Shown here in pieces: positions 24,005 to 34,817 of a DNA stretch of 64,000 nt. Both the position numbers and the translations under genes were made by a program. How positions within the stretch are numbered: position 1 is the first letter of the stretch; each line of letters starts with the position of its first letter. This DNA is from Sanderia malayensis. Taxonomy: Eukaryota > Cnidaria > Scyphozoa > Semaeostomeae > Pelagiidae. Location of the stretch: positions 5,580,001 to 5,644,000 of the forward strand of contig RQOL01000699.1 of the NCBI GenBank assembly GCA_013076295.1. The letters run 5' to 3'. Under the pieces are notes generated by a model that saw nothing but the letters and a program-made list of their open reading frames with translations, was not told where the DNA came from and made no database searches.

Positions 24005-25497
24005 TTGGGAAGCTGGAAATTGCTATATTGTTTTGTTTTATGCACAAAATTGGTACACAATATCAGAAGAAAATATATCAGTATAGAAAATTTTCCAGTG
24101 AACTCAAGGCTATACTCGAGACACTTTACAGAGGAAAACTTTCTAATACGTGCACCAGACCAACCAAAGAAGATTAAGGCTAATGCAATACAAACTTAAC
24201 AAATATCCAGTCTATTTACAACCAAATATATCCAGAAGAAAGCGATCTCTAGAAGATTGCCTATATCAAAACACTGAAGTAGACCAAAAGGAAAGATCTG
24301 CAAAAAGAAAGAAGCTGGTAGAAACTCACAACTCATGTCATACTAATCCTGTAAAGTCTCTGTAGGGAAAGTCAAATCACTGATGGGAAAAGTAAAATCT
24401 TTACAACAGCAAGTACGGCGAAAAAATAAAAAAATAAAGAATATCCCTGGTCTTTTAAGCAGATTACAACAAGAAAAACCTAACCAATGAGGCCAGCAGT
24501 GTTTTAGAGCAAGAGTTTTCAGGCATCTCACTTGATTTAATTAAAAATATACACAGAAATCGCCACCAAAACTCCAAGGGTCAGTCATATTCTGAAATAA
24601 TAAAGCAGTTTGCAGTAAGTCTCTACTACCACTTTCAAAAAGCCTATCATTTTGCTCAAAAGATCCTGTTCCTGCCACACCATTCATCATTGTGGAACTG
24701 GTGCTCGTCAGTAGATTGCAAACCTGTCTTCTTATAGATGAGCTGAAAGGCAAATTTGAGAAGGGGGAAATTAACAGAGAAGTGTCCATTGTCATTGATG
24801 GAATGAGCATTAGGAAACAAACCGTCTGGGATACTAAGGAGCAAAGATTCATGGGTATGTATCTCATTGCTATTTAAATAGCTATTAAGATTTTAGATGA
24901 GTGACATTGTTTTAAAAAGCCATCACTAATAAACTTTTACTCTTGGGTTTTATAGATTATGGAAATAATGCTGTCGTCGAGAGTGGTGAGAAGTTGGCAT
25001 CAGAAGCCCTAGTTTTCATGGTTGTTGGAGCCACAGGCTTGTCTTGGAAATAAATAATTGCCTATTTCCTGTGCAACAAAGTTAACAGTGGTGTTCTAGC
25101 TCAACTAACCACAACAACGTTACATTTCTGTAACGTTGCGTTAACGTTTACACATCCAGTGGCAAATGCATGAAATGAATGTTAGATTGGCAGCTCAGAC
25201 ATTCAGCTCCTCAATTTCAAATGCCCTAGATTTTCTAAGTCAAGATCTCAAGGTAGAAGAATTTAATGGTTCTGAAGCAACAACCCATTTCATTGATACT
25301 ATCGACAGGGCATTTGATATTCTGAATTCATGCACCCCAAGAGCCAATGGGTATAATACACCTCTTCACAAATCAACCCTTGGAATGCAGGAAAATGCTT
25401 TAATAAGCACAGCGAATCTTCTTCATGGCGTGAAGACAACTACATACCGCGCACAGTTTGACACTAGTAGAATCCACTTTACGCGCACCGACTTATA
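24005..25497 (+). pseudogene. P-element/THAP9-like transposase, degraded
   Basis: The end of a THAP-type finger is seen as SRHFTEENFL near 24105, with the expected preceding cysteine changed. From about 24690 comes VSIVIDGMSIRKQTVWDTKE, with the catalytic aspartate in IDGMSI. Then, after a predicted intron at about 24855-24956 (GTATGT ... TTATAG), DYGNNAVVESGEKLASEALV and VVGATGLSWK follow. This is the RNase H-like domain of the P-element family. Bases 25166-25497 add LAAQTFSSSISNALDFL and AFDILNSCTPRANGY, from the inserted GTP-binding region. Stops at several points (for example after GLSWK) and frameshifts show the copy is inactive. Confidence 0.75.
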
Positions 25498-25874
25498 ACG
25501 ATGAATTTTGGCAGTTAGAAACCGTTGGAATCACACAACAGAAAATATCCCAGAAGACTATGGTGGCATGGAACATTTCAAGAATACTGCAGTAAAGGTG
25601 GATAGAAGATAGCAGGTAATTTGGCGATGGAAAAAGGAAAACATTGCACCCAGAGGGGCAGGCCGATATATTTGCAGAAAATGGTATTATATTATATTAC
25701 TTTTGCCTTGAGATAAACACACCATTGTCATCTTAACTTCTACCATAAAATCTACGATTCCATAAAACACGTGTGCTAAGGAATGATATAGTTTTTAGAG
25801 ATATAGATTAGTGAACGAATAACATTGAGGGGCTTTGTCTGATCTCTGAATTATATTCACTGACAAGATATTTC

Positions 25875-26032
25875 ACAGGTTAGAGCACGTGTAGTTTAAC
25901 CAAGTTTAATGGACAGGCACCCCACTGCTCGCTGTTGCGCCATGTAGCATTCCTCCCCAGTGGGTGGTCAGTTGGCTTTGGATTACATGCGTGCTGCATG
26001 CTTGCCGAATTGCTGCTTGGTTTTAATGTTTT
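25875..26032 (+). repeat. Segment B, direct repeat of 30472-30628
   Basis: This segment starts TCACAGGTTAGAGCACGTGT and ends in TTGGTTTTAATGTTT, almost identical to 30472-30628. The shared sequence yields frames that look membrane-like but are only repeat sequence. The two copies bracket the minisatellite block. Confidence 0.85.
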
Positions 26033-26499
26033 ATCGCTTGTTTATCTCACAATTGGCTGCCAGTTTCAAGAGGTTATTTTAGCATTCCTTTATTGCTGTT
26101 GTGGCTTCTCCGCTGGGCTTGTTTCGACATATTATAGCTGCCTGGCCACGCCGGAATTTCAAGTTGAAAAGTTGCTCGTTGTATCGTCCCTTCAGGCCCG
26201 CATTCTCGGTGAGATCGTTCCATTTATTTTGCTGTTTCTTATGCTCCCACATGTACATCCATGCTTATCTAAATTAATGTACATAATTTTAACGAACCTA
26301 CAGATTGCGAAACTCCTTTTTGCTGTTGCTCGCCTCTTATTGCCGTTGCTTACCTTGCCCGATACGCGTGTCTTTGTTACTTTTCTCGCTTTTCTTCGTT
26401 CATTAACTCGTCTCTATATTTTGCTCTTGCGTATATTTTATATTTCGTCTCTATATTTGCCCTTGCCCGTGCCCTTATATTTTACGTCTTGACTTTGGC

Positions 26500-27213
26500 A
26501 ATACCCGTGTTCAGTATACACAATTGCAGCGTTTATCCATGCCAAAGGCGTTTTTAACAACTGCTTCGTCTGCTGCGCTGTCGACAACTTTCGGCTCCTG
26601 TCGTCGAGGTTCCCCTCGTTAACATTTTCGTTTCTCGGTCGGAAGAGACCAGCGTTCACATCGGGCGCGTCTGCCAGCCAGGGCGGCCAGATTTGCAAAA
26701 TTCCCGCTGCAGTATGCCCAAAATTTAAAATCCACCGCAGAGGCATTGTATGGCTGCAAAGATAACCATGTAGTGCTACTTTTTCTTGAGAGAAGGCACC
26801 AACAACTTCTATGTTCTGAAGGCTGTGTAGGACAGATCTTTGCGTTGCTGGATATCACTCTTATAGCCATTGTGTGCTTTGCAGTTTCTTTGTGTTGCTT
26901 AAGATTTGAATCTTGCCTGAGTATTAACTTGGAAAAGTGCAGTCTGCCATGTCAGATTCACCAGGAGCTTGCTTCGCTCACATGTATCTCCTTTGCTGTT
27001 CAGGCTTAACATTGTTTGCCTCCTCAAAGTGGCTTGTCTGTCCATTCTGTCAATATGCCAAGATAGGACAATATGCCGAACACAAATATTATGCCAGCAA
27101 CCTTCACATATGACAATATGTCAACCCTGCCAGCAAATTTCTCGCAAATTGCAACCTTTCGACACCCTAGACAATAACACTCGTTCACGTTGCATCCCCC
27201 CTGCGGCTCTAGC
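26500..27213. other. No gene seen
   Basis: This is AT- and T-rich DNA leading into the minisatellite. Frames on both strands are short, lack motifs and overlap one another. Confidence 0.4.
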
Positions 27214-29475
27214 AAGCGGCTCACCTGCTTGAGTAAGTATTGCCTTGCATTCGCACCGTTGCTGTCTTTGCATGATGAACTAATCCACAATCTTTGCTAT
27301 TAGCGGCTCACCTGCTTGAGCAAGTATTGCCTTGCATTCGCACCGTTGCTGTCTTTGCATGATGAACTAATTCACAATCTTTGCTATTCGCGGCTCACCT
27401 GCTTGAGTAAGTATTGCCTTGCATTCGCACTGTTGCTGTCTTTGCATGATGAACTAATTCACAATCTTTGCTATTAGCGGCTCACCTGCTTGAGTAAGTA
27501 TTGCCTTGCATTCGCACTGTTGCTGTCTTTGCATGATGAACTAATCCACAATCTTTGCTATTAGCGGCTCACCTGCTTGAGTAAGTATTGCCTTGCCTTC
27601 GCACTGTTGCTGTCTTTGCATGATGAACTAATCCACAATCTTTGCTATTAGCGGCTCACCTGCTTGAGTCAGTATTGCCTTGCATTCGCACTGTTGCTGT
27701 CTTTGCATGATGAACTAATCCACAATCTTTGCTATTAGCGGCTCACCTGCTTGAGTAAGTATTGCCTTGCATTCGCACTGTTGCTGTCTTTGCATGATGA
27801 ACTAATTCACAATCTTTGCTATTAGCGGCTCACCTGCTTGAGTCAGTATTGCCTTGCATTCGCACTGTTGCTGTCTTTGCATGATGAACTAATCCACAAT
27901 CTTTGCTATTAGCGGCTCACCTGCTTGAGTAAGTATTGCCTTGCATTCGCACTGTTGCTGTCTTTGCATGATGAACTAATCCACAATCTTTGCTATTAGC
28001 GGCTCACCTGCTTGAGTAAGTATTGCCTTGCATTCGCACTGTTGCTGTCTTTGCATGATGAACTAATTCACAATCTTTGCTATTAGCGGCTCACCTGCTT
28101 GAGCAAGTATTGCCTTGCATTCGCACTGTTGCTGTCTTTGCATGATGAACTAATTCACAATCTTTGCTATTAGCGGCTCACCTGCTTGAGTAAGTATTGC
28201 CTTGCATTCGCACTGTTGCTGTCTTTGCATGATGAACTAATCCACAATCTTTGCTATTAGCGGCTCACCTGCTTGAGTAAGTATTGCCTTGCATTCGCAC
28301 TGTTGCTGTCTTTGCATGATGAACTAATCCACAATTTTTGCTATTAGCGGCTCACCTGCTTGAGCAAGTATTGCCTTGCATTCGCACTGTTGCTGTCTTT
28401 GCATGATGAACTAATTCACAATCTTTGCTATTAGCGGCTCACCTGCTTGAGTAAGTATTGCCTTGCATTCGCACTGTTGCTGTCTTTGCATGATGAACTA
28501 ATCCACAATCTTTGCTATTAGCGGCTCACCTGCTTGAGTAAGTATTGCCTTGCATTCGCACTGTTGCTGTCTTTGCATGATGAACTAATCCACAATTTTT
28601 GCTATTAGCGGCTCACCTGCTTGAGTAAGTATTGCCTTGCATTCGCACTGTTGCTGTCTTTGCATGATGAACTAATCCACAATCTTTGCTATTAGCGGCT
28701 CACCTGCTTGAGTAAGTATTGCCTTGCATTCGCACTGTTGCTGTCTTTGCATGATGCACTAATTCACAATCTTTGCTATTAGCGGCTCACCTGCTTGAGT
28801 AAGTATTGCCTTGCATTCGCACTGTTGCTGTCTTTGCATGATGAACTAATTCACAATCTTTGCTATTAGCGGCTCACCTGCTTGAGTAAGTATTGCCTTG
28901 CATTCGCACTGTTGCTGTCTTTGCATGATGAACTAATCCACAATCTTTGCTATTAGCGGCTCCCTGCTTAAGTCAGTATTGCCTTGCATTCGCACTGTTG
29001 CTGTCTTTGCATGATGAACTAATCCACAATCTTTGCTATTAGCGGCTCACCTGCTTGAGTAAGTATTGCCTTGCATTCGCACTGTTGCTGTCTTTGCATG
29101 ATGAACTAATTCACAATCTTTGCTATTAGCGGCTCACCTGCTTGAGTAAGTATTGCCTTGCATTCGCACTGTTGCTGTCTTTGCATGATGAACTAATTCA
29201 CAATCTTTGCTATTAGCGGCTCACCTGCTTGAGTAAGTATTGCCTTGCATTTGCACTGTTGCTGTCTTTGCATGATGAATTAATTCCCAATCTTTGCTAT
29301 TAGCGGCTCACATGCGTGAGTCAGTTTTGCCTTGCATTCTCACTATTGCTGTCTTTGCATGATGAACTAATCCACAATCTTTGCGATCAGCGGCTCACAT
29401 GCGTGAGCCAGTATTGCCTTGCATTCGGCCTGCAGCTGTCTTTATAGGATGAGCCAATCCAAAATTGTTGCTATC
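27214..29475. repeat. Minisatellite, 87-bp unit, about 26 copies
   Basis: Units begin AGCGGCTCACCTGCTTGAG and recur every 87 bases from 27214 to 29389 (25 periods in 2,175 bases). Most units differ at only a few positions (C/T in AATCCACAA, T/C in GAGTAAG). The last two or three units diverge, with CTCACATGCGTGAG in place of CTCACCTGCTTGAG. The core is an inverted repeat. No frame stays open through the array in a way that suggests coding. Confidence 0.95.
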
Positions 29476-29706
29476 AGCAGCTCACATGCGTGAGCAGGAT
29501 AGATTGGCGTTGCATAGCTTCGGCGTTGGCGCTGCGACTACTGCCATGGTACCACGAGCCCTCCATTCTGCACTGTTGACGACTCAGCTGCCTGAGTCAG
29601 TATCAGTCTTGGTATGACAAACCACTCCGCATATAAGCCACTCATCTGGATGAGTCAGTATCACCTTGCATTTGGCCGGTCCCTGTCTCTGGATGACAAA
29701 CCGACC
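29476..29706. repeat. Diverged bridge between the two minisatellites
   Basis: Isolated palindromic cores occur at 29480-29495 (GCTCAC/GTGAGC), 29581-29598 (GACTCAG/CTGAGTC) and 29640-29655 (ACTCATC/GATGAGT), with irregular spacing between them. The bridge links the 87-bp and 75-bp arrays. Confidence 0.7.
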
Positions 29707-30117
29707 CCGCATATCAGCAACTCACCTGCGTGAGTCAATACCGCATTGGCCGGTCCCTGTCCCTGGGTGACAAACCGACCCCGCATATCAGCAACTCACC
29801 TGCGTGAGTCAATACCGCATTGGCCGGTCCCTGTCTCTGGATGACAAACCGACCCCGCATATCAGCGACTCACCTCCGTGAGTCAATACCGCATTGGCCG
29901 GTCCCTGTCTCTGTATGACAAACCGACCCCGCATATCAGCGACTCACCTCCGTGAGTCAATACCGCATTGGCCGGTCCCTGTCTCTGTATGACAAACCGA
30001 CCCCGCATATCAGCGACTCACCTCTGTGAGTCAATACCGCATTGGCCGGTCCCTGTCTCTGTATGACAAACCGACCCCGCATATCAGCGACTCACCTCCG
30101 TGAGTCAATATCGCCTT
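29707..30117. repeat. Minisatellite, 75-bp unit, about six copies
   Basis: The unit runs from GCATATCAGCRACTCACC through GGCCGGTCCCTGTCTC to ACAAACCGACCCC, and copies are 74-75 bases apart. The core ACTCACCTSCGTGAGT is a perfect inverted repeat and corresponds to the core of the 87-bp array. Confidence 0.9.
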
Positions 30118-30328
30118 GCAATTGGCTGGTGGCTGCCTCTGTATGGTGAGCAGACACTAGCTTCTGCCTCTTGTCGTCGTTCGCTATATCTTTCTCTCTT
30201 CCTTTTCCGTCCTCACTCTCCGCTTTCCTTAGGATACTCTCAGCCAGACATTCACATTCCGATTCCTGGTGGAAGGGTGAAGTACAGATTAGGGTGATTG
30301 GCCGTCACCCTTCTGGTTCGTTGGGCCG

Positions 30329-30895
30329 GAAATCTGTGCTTTCCCTAGCCAATCACCTGACAGTAAAGTGCAGTATTCTGCGGGCAAATCAGGGCAGTGC
30401 ACAGATGCCCAATTTTCCCGCAAGTCGATCACCACTCTGGTTGTGGCTCGGTTGGGGTTGGACATTAATCACAGGTTAGAGCACGTGTGGTTTAACCAAG
30501 TTTAATGGACAGGCACCCCACTGCTCGCTGTTGCGCCATGTAGCATTCCTCCCCAGTGGGTGGTCAGTTGGCTTTGGATTACATGCGTGCTGCATGCTTG
30601 CCGAATTGCTGCTTGGTTTTAATGTTTCCCACCCTCCCTGGTCCCCTAATATCTGTCTCTTTTTCATCTCCATTCTTGCTACCTGCCCTTTAGTCTTTGC
30701 TTCTCCTGTCTTCCACACTATCTATCCGACGTCTGTCGGAAAGGTGCATTGCCCGGAAATCTGTGCTTTCCCTAGCCAATCACCTGACAGTAAAGTGCAG
30801 TATTCTGCGGGCAAATCAGGGCAGTGCACAGATGCCCAATTTTCCCGCAAGTCGATCACCACTCTGGTTGTGGCTCGGTTGGGGTTGGACATTAA
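30329..30895 (+). repeat. Segments A-B-A: direct repeats after the minisatellite
   Basis: Segment A (starts CCGGAAATCTGTGCTTTCCC, ends GGGGTTGGACATTA) occurs at about 30329-30473 and again at 30753-30896, nearly identical. Segment B sits between them at 30472-30628 and is the same as 25875-26032. Together they look like parts of a tandem or dispersed repeat with the minisatellite inside. No protein domain is visible. Confidence 0.85.
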
Positions 30896-30999
30896 ATACT
30901 GTAAAATCAATCAATGGCTTCTATACGCTAGAAAGTTTTTTTAACAAAATCTGAAAATGAGAAAAAAAGGATTTTTAATTCAATACGTAACTGTGTGAT

Positions 31000-32555
31000 G
31001 TGATCCGTAACTTGTTTTTTGCTGTGTCAATGTGTTCATTTTACCATCAAGCCACTCCAAGATACCACCACAAAAAGCTCCCACTTTTCAGGCTAACTTC
31101 TTCAAGGGGAAGTTCTACAGCGAAACTAAAAGTTGCATCACTTCAGAGTGATTGCTCCTTGTTCTCCCGATTATTCATAGCTTGTCAAACAAGAGATGGC
31201 AACTTGGATGCATTCTTTAAACACCAGAATCAATCATGTCTTCCCTCATTATCTCAGCATGGAAAGCTTCGATCTTGTAAAAAAGCTGATCTTTTAGAAT
31301 GTCTAGACAATTGCGGAGAGTCAAGGATAGAGTCCCCTCCAGCCGATGTTGTAATCCTAGATGGGGCTGTCATTGTCAATATGATACAACCAGCAAATGC
31401 CAAAACCTTCGATGACTATGCGCGTAATGCATTTGTCCCGTATATCAAACACCAACTGGAAACTGCAAGTCGCGTTGATTTAGTCTGGGACGAGTACAAA
31501 CAAGAGAGCCTCAAAGGTCACACAAGAGAGAAGCGTGGAAAAGGATCCCGCAGGCGAGTAGGCCCAAACGTGGTTCTACCGAGAAATTGGCAACAGTTTC
31601 TCAGAAATGACGAGAACAAAGGTGAGCTGTTCAGATTCTTGGCTAAGCATGCAACGCAAATTGAAACAACGAAGCATGTCATTACAACCTATGGTGAAGA
31701 TGTCATCTCTGTACTTCCTCGAGATTTGAGCTTCCTTACACCATGCAATCATGAAGAAGCTGACTCTCGTATGATTTTACATGCTGGGGATGCAGCCAGT
31801 TGTGGTTTCTCGAGAATAACAATCAGAGCTGTTGATACCGATGTTGTCGTTCTTGCTGTGTCTTCTGTAAGGTTACTCAACGTCACTGAATTATGGCTTG
31901 CTTTTGGCACAGGAAAGCATTTGCGTTTCATTCCTGCTCATGAAATTGCTGATTCGCTTGGACCACAAAGAACGCAGGCACTTCCAATGTTTCATTCGTT
32001 CACAGGATTTGACACTGTCTCTGGCTTCGCAACTGTTGGTAAAAAGAAAGCTTGGGAAACGTGGAAATCATTTGATGATGTCACCAAAGCATTAGTTGCA
32101 TTATCTGAATCACCAGAAGAGATTCCCGATGACGTGATGACAACCCTCGAGTCGAGCGGTTCACCATTTTGCTATATGACCGCACAAGTAAACTCCTATC
32201 TATCGACGAGGCACGTAAGCACATGTTCACGACAAAAAATAGAACGATGGAATGCATTCCACCAACAAAGACCGCTTTGATTGAGCATACCAAGAGAGCA
32301 GTCTTTCAAGGTGGACATTGCTGGGGTCAACTTCAGATAGCAGTGCAAAATTTACCGTGTCCTACCAATTGGGGCTGGGCAAGATCAGAAGAAGTGTTTG
32401 AACCATTTTGGACAAATCTACCCGAGGCTATCGAATCTTGCAGAGAGCTTTTAAAGTGTGGTTGCAAGAAGGGATGTCGTGGACATTGCAAATGTGTCAA
32501 AGCAGCATTGAGATGTACCGCTCTCTGTCAATGTGGAGGAGACTGTGACTCGTAA
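31000..32555 (+). pseudogene. PIN/FEN-like multicopy protein with cysteine-rich tail
   Basis: The frame 31000-32280 contains ADVVILDGAVIVNMIQP (about residues 121-137), VDLVWDEYKQESLKGHTREK, CNHEEADSRMILHAGDAA, ITIRAVDTDVVVLA and MFHSFTGFDTVSGF. The tail continues in another frame at 32169-32555 (ECIPPTKTALIEHTKRA, LKCGCKKGCRGHCKC), so one frameshift near 32150 breaks the copy. The ordered acidic motifs D ... EAD ... DTD ... GxDT resemble the active-site order of PIN/FEN1-type nucleases; that is my inference. The family is highly multicopy in cnidarians and molluscs and a relative lies at 10724-11520. A short TTTAG repeat follows at about 32610-32640. Confidence 0.6.
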
Positions 32556-33606
32556 ATACTGATGCTGTATTGAACAAATAAATTTAAGCAAATCATAATT
32601 TTCATTATTTAGTTTAGTTCAGTTTAGTTTAGTTTAGTTTACGAAAACGAATCCACTATTTGGGCATTGCCGTCTTGGTTATCAGTGGTAGCTAATACAG
32701 AAAAACCACATGTAAAAATCAATCCCTGGTGAAGCGCGAGGTACCCTACATTCTATTTCTGACGTCACAAAAATATTACACCTTGATATATTAAAACCAG
32801 CAATAAGTTCTTACACCTAAACTTTATTGCAAATGTATCCAAAAATTCTGTAGAGCTGCTATGCTGGGGCACAACAGCAGCCGCATTGATTGAGGTACAG
32901 CGGGAAGCCATAACGAATTCGAGTTCTTCATGTAGGAAACCCCGGTTTTCAGACACCCTGTTTCCGGGATAGGGTAGTTTTGCATTCGCAAAATTTATAT
33001 TTTGTTGTAAATGTTTGAAAAGGGGTATTTTGGGACGAAAGAGGTGCCACAGTGAATAAGAAACAGCCAAAACCACAAAAGAATATTCGCTCTGTATGCA
33101 GGAACCTCCCCGGTTTTCAGACCCCCTTTTTCCGACGTAGGAAAGATTTTTCGAAGTGTGTCTACGTCTGATATTAATAAGCATACTTTAAACTATAACT
33201 TTGCCAATTTTGTTGCTTTTATGACAATTTGCAAGATTTCTATACAAATTCGGGCGACTAATTGTTTTGCATATTGTATAGTCTTTTGTATTCGTTTTGT
33301 GTTTTGAAAGAGCATTTTGTGTATTCACGTTTATCTTTGTTTTTTGTCATTAATTAGGCGCGAAGAAGCATCTAGATACGAGAACTTTAGTTTAATTTTG
33401 TTGATGGACGTCGCTGTAGGTAATTTTATTTTGCTGAAATAATGGACGCTAACATAATCCACGAAAATGAAGAATCAATGAATTTATCGAGATTTTAAAT
33501 TGACTTTGCTTATTTTGGCTGCTATAAAATCAGTATTTATTCATTTTCCGCAAAAATGCAAAGAGAACTAAAATTAATTGCATTCAAACTTGATGTCGAG
33601 TTAAGA
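32556..33606. other. No gene seen
   Basis: Two similar stretches near 32937-32985 and 33107-33150 (CCCCGGTTTTCAGA and a following GGAAA/CGTAGG context) suggest an old duplicated repeat. The minus-strand frame 32765-33184 spans them and has no known motif. Confidence 0.45.
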
Positions 33607-33757
33607 AAGGGCTGTGGTGTAGCCTAGTGGTTAAGGCGCTGGGTTTGATCCTTTGGGGGTAAGGATTTATACCAACTGGACCCACATTGATAACAGCTAT
33701 CAAAGCTGAAGTGGCTATCCAGTATAAATATTCGTACTTACTTACTTAAAGATTAGA
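33607..33757 (+). mobile_element. tRNA-derived SINE with ACTT tail
   Basis: The head reads GTGGTGTAGCCTAGTGGTTA, a good polymerase III A box. It is followed about 30 bases later by a weak B-box-like GGGGGTAAGGATTT, an unrelated body, and a tail of repeated ACTT (TTCGTACTTACTTACTTAAAG). It is not foldable into a full cloverleaf, so it is a SINE rather than a tRNA gene. Confidence 0.55.
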
Positions 33758-33810
33758 AATGCATTCACAATCTGCTGGGCAGCCTCTACTTATAGAGCCA
33801 TTAATGCCTT

Positions 33811-34128
33811 ATGGTCTTCATTCCCAGCATTGCAGGACATTCCAGCACTTTAGCAAAGGACAACTCCATTGATTATGTTAAAGGGGCAACGTATAGTGGA
33901 ATTGCAAAAAAGCTCAATGTTTCAAATGATGGGTTGATCATGGCATTCAGAGAATGTGTATTCGATCCCCGAAAAACGCCCCATATTGAAAATGTGATCC
34001 AGGAAATCCTTTACACAATTCCAATAAGCTTCTCAGAGGCAGAAAGGGGCTTTTCACAGATGAATCTGGTGGCACACCCGCTTGATGGCAGTGACAACAT
34101 TGTCATCATTTATTTTTATAAGCATTAA
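33811..34128 (+). pseudogene. hAT transposase carboxyl end
   Basis: The frame encodes FAREC-like FRECVFDPRKTPHIE, then ISFSEAERGFSQMNLVAHPL. The block S-x-A-E-R-G-F-S-Q-M-N is characteristic of the dimerisation region of a hAT transposase (zinc finger 862-like group). The upstream catalytic region is missing. A possible hAT terminal sequence with CCACCACCAAA follows at 34130. Confidence 0.65.
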
Positions 34129-34536
34129 TGGACCACCACCAAACGTGGGCGTTGTCACAAGAAACCACACCCCTTCTGGTGGTGTGGCTTTTGGAGCCCC
34201 CTTGTTAATTTTTCTAGAAATCACAAGTGATAATTTTGGTTTTTTTGGCACATAACTGAAAAATCACAACTGCCGTCAATTACAAATGGTCAATCGCAAA
34301 ACAGGTGCATTCATGCTAAGCTGGAAAACACATCTAAACCTAACTATTCTATTTGCTTCGTGATTAGGCAACCAATCAATATATTTCGGTAGAGAAGTGC
34401 AACGAGCTATCTGAAGTTTAGTCATTAAGAGGCTCTCCGATGAGAAGCTAATAAGGCTGGTAACGGTTCCATCTGGAACCATTTGGAACCGTTCCAAATT
34501 TGGCTGCATTTATGCAGGATCGGTTCCATTTGGAAC

Positions 34537-34709
34537 TACAGTGAAATCTGCAGAGTTCGAACTCGTGTAATTCGAACGAAATTATCTGTCCCTTCAAGGA
34601 TCACAAAAGAACCCATCCTTATAAAATAAATCTCCATAATTCGAACTTTTCGTAATTCGAACATTTTCACGCTTCCCCAGGGTGTTCAAGTTAGACAGAG
34701 TTGACTGTA
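34537..34709. mobile_element. Small pogo/Tigger-like MITE
   Basis: Inverted ends TACAGTGAAATCTG and CAGAGTTGACTGTA, flanking TA on both sides, and repeated TTCGAAC/TTCGAA words (GAGTTCGAACTCG, TAATTCGAAC) are typical of pogo-type elements. It is 173 bp long with no transposase. Confidence 0.6.
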
Positions 34710-34817
34710 TTCGAAATTATTGCGCAAAGCGGTGCTGTGGAGGCACGCTTGACAACCTCAAAGCGCGCCATTCTTGCGATTCCCTTTCTACTTTGATACA
34801 TTTACTCCAAATTTGAA

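Noticed and set aside
25935..26492. 185-codon frame looking like a membrane protein
   Set aside because: Its start is shared with the repeat at 30531, the hydrophobicity follows from T-rich DNA, and no known domain is seen.
27214..30117. Regular array that might suggest a CRISPR
   Set aside because: The units are nearly identical along their whole length with no variable spacers, and there are no cas genes; it is a minisatellite in a eukaryotic genome.
30531..30944. 137-codon frame
   Set aside because: It spans repeat segments B and A and has no motif; it is chance coding in repeat DNA.
32765..33184. 139-codon minus-strand frame
   Set aside because: It crosses a duplicated low-similarity repeat and has no known domain.
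33607..33680. Possible tRNA gene
   Set aside because: An A box is present but no cloverleaf or proper B box; the ACTT tail shows it is a SINE.
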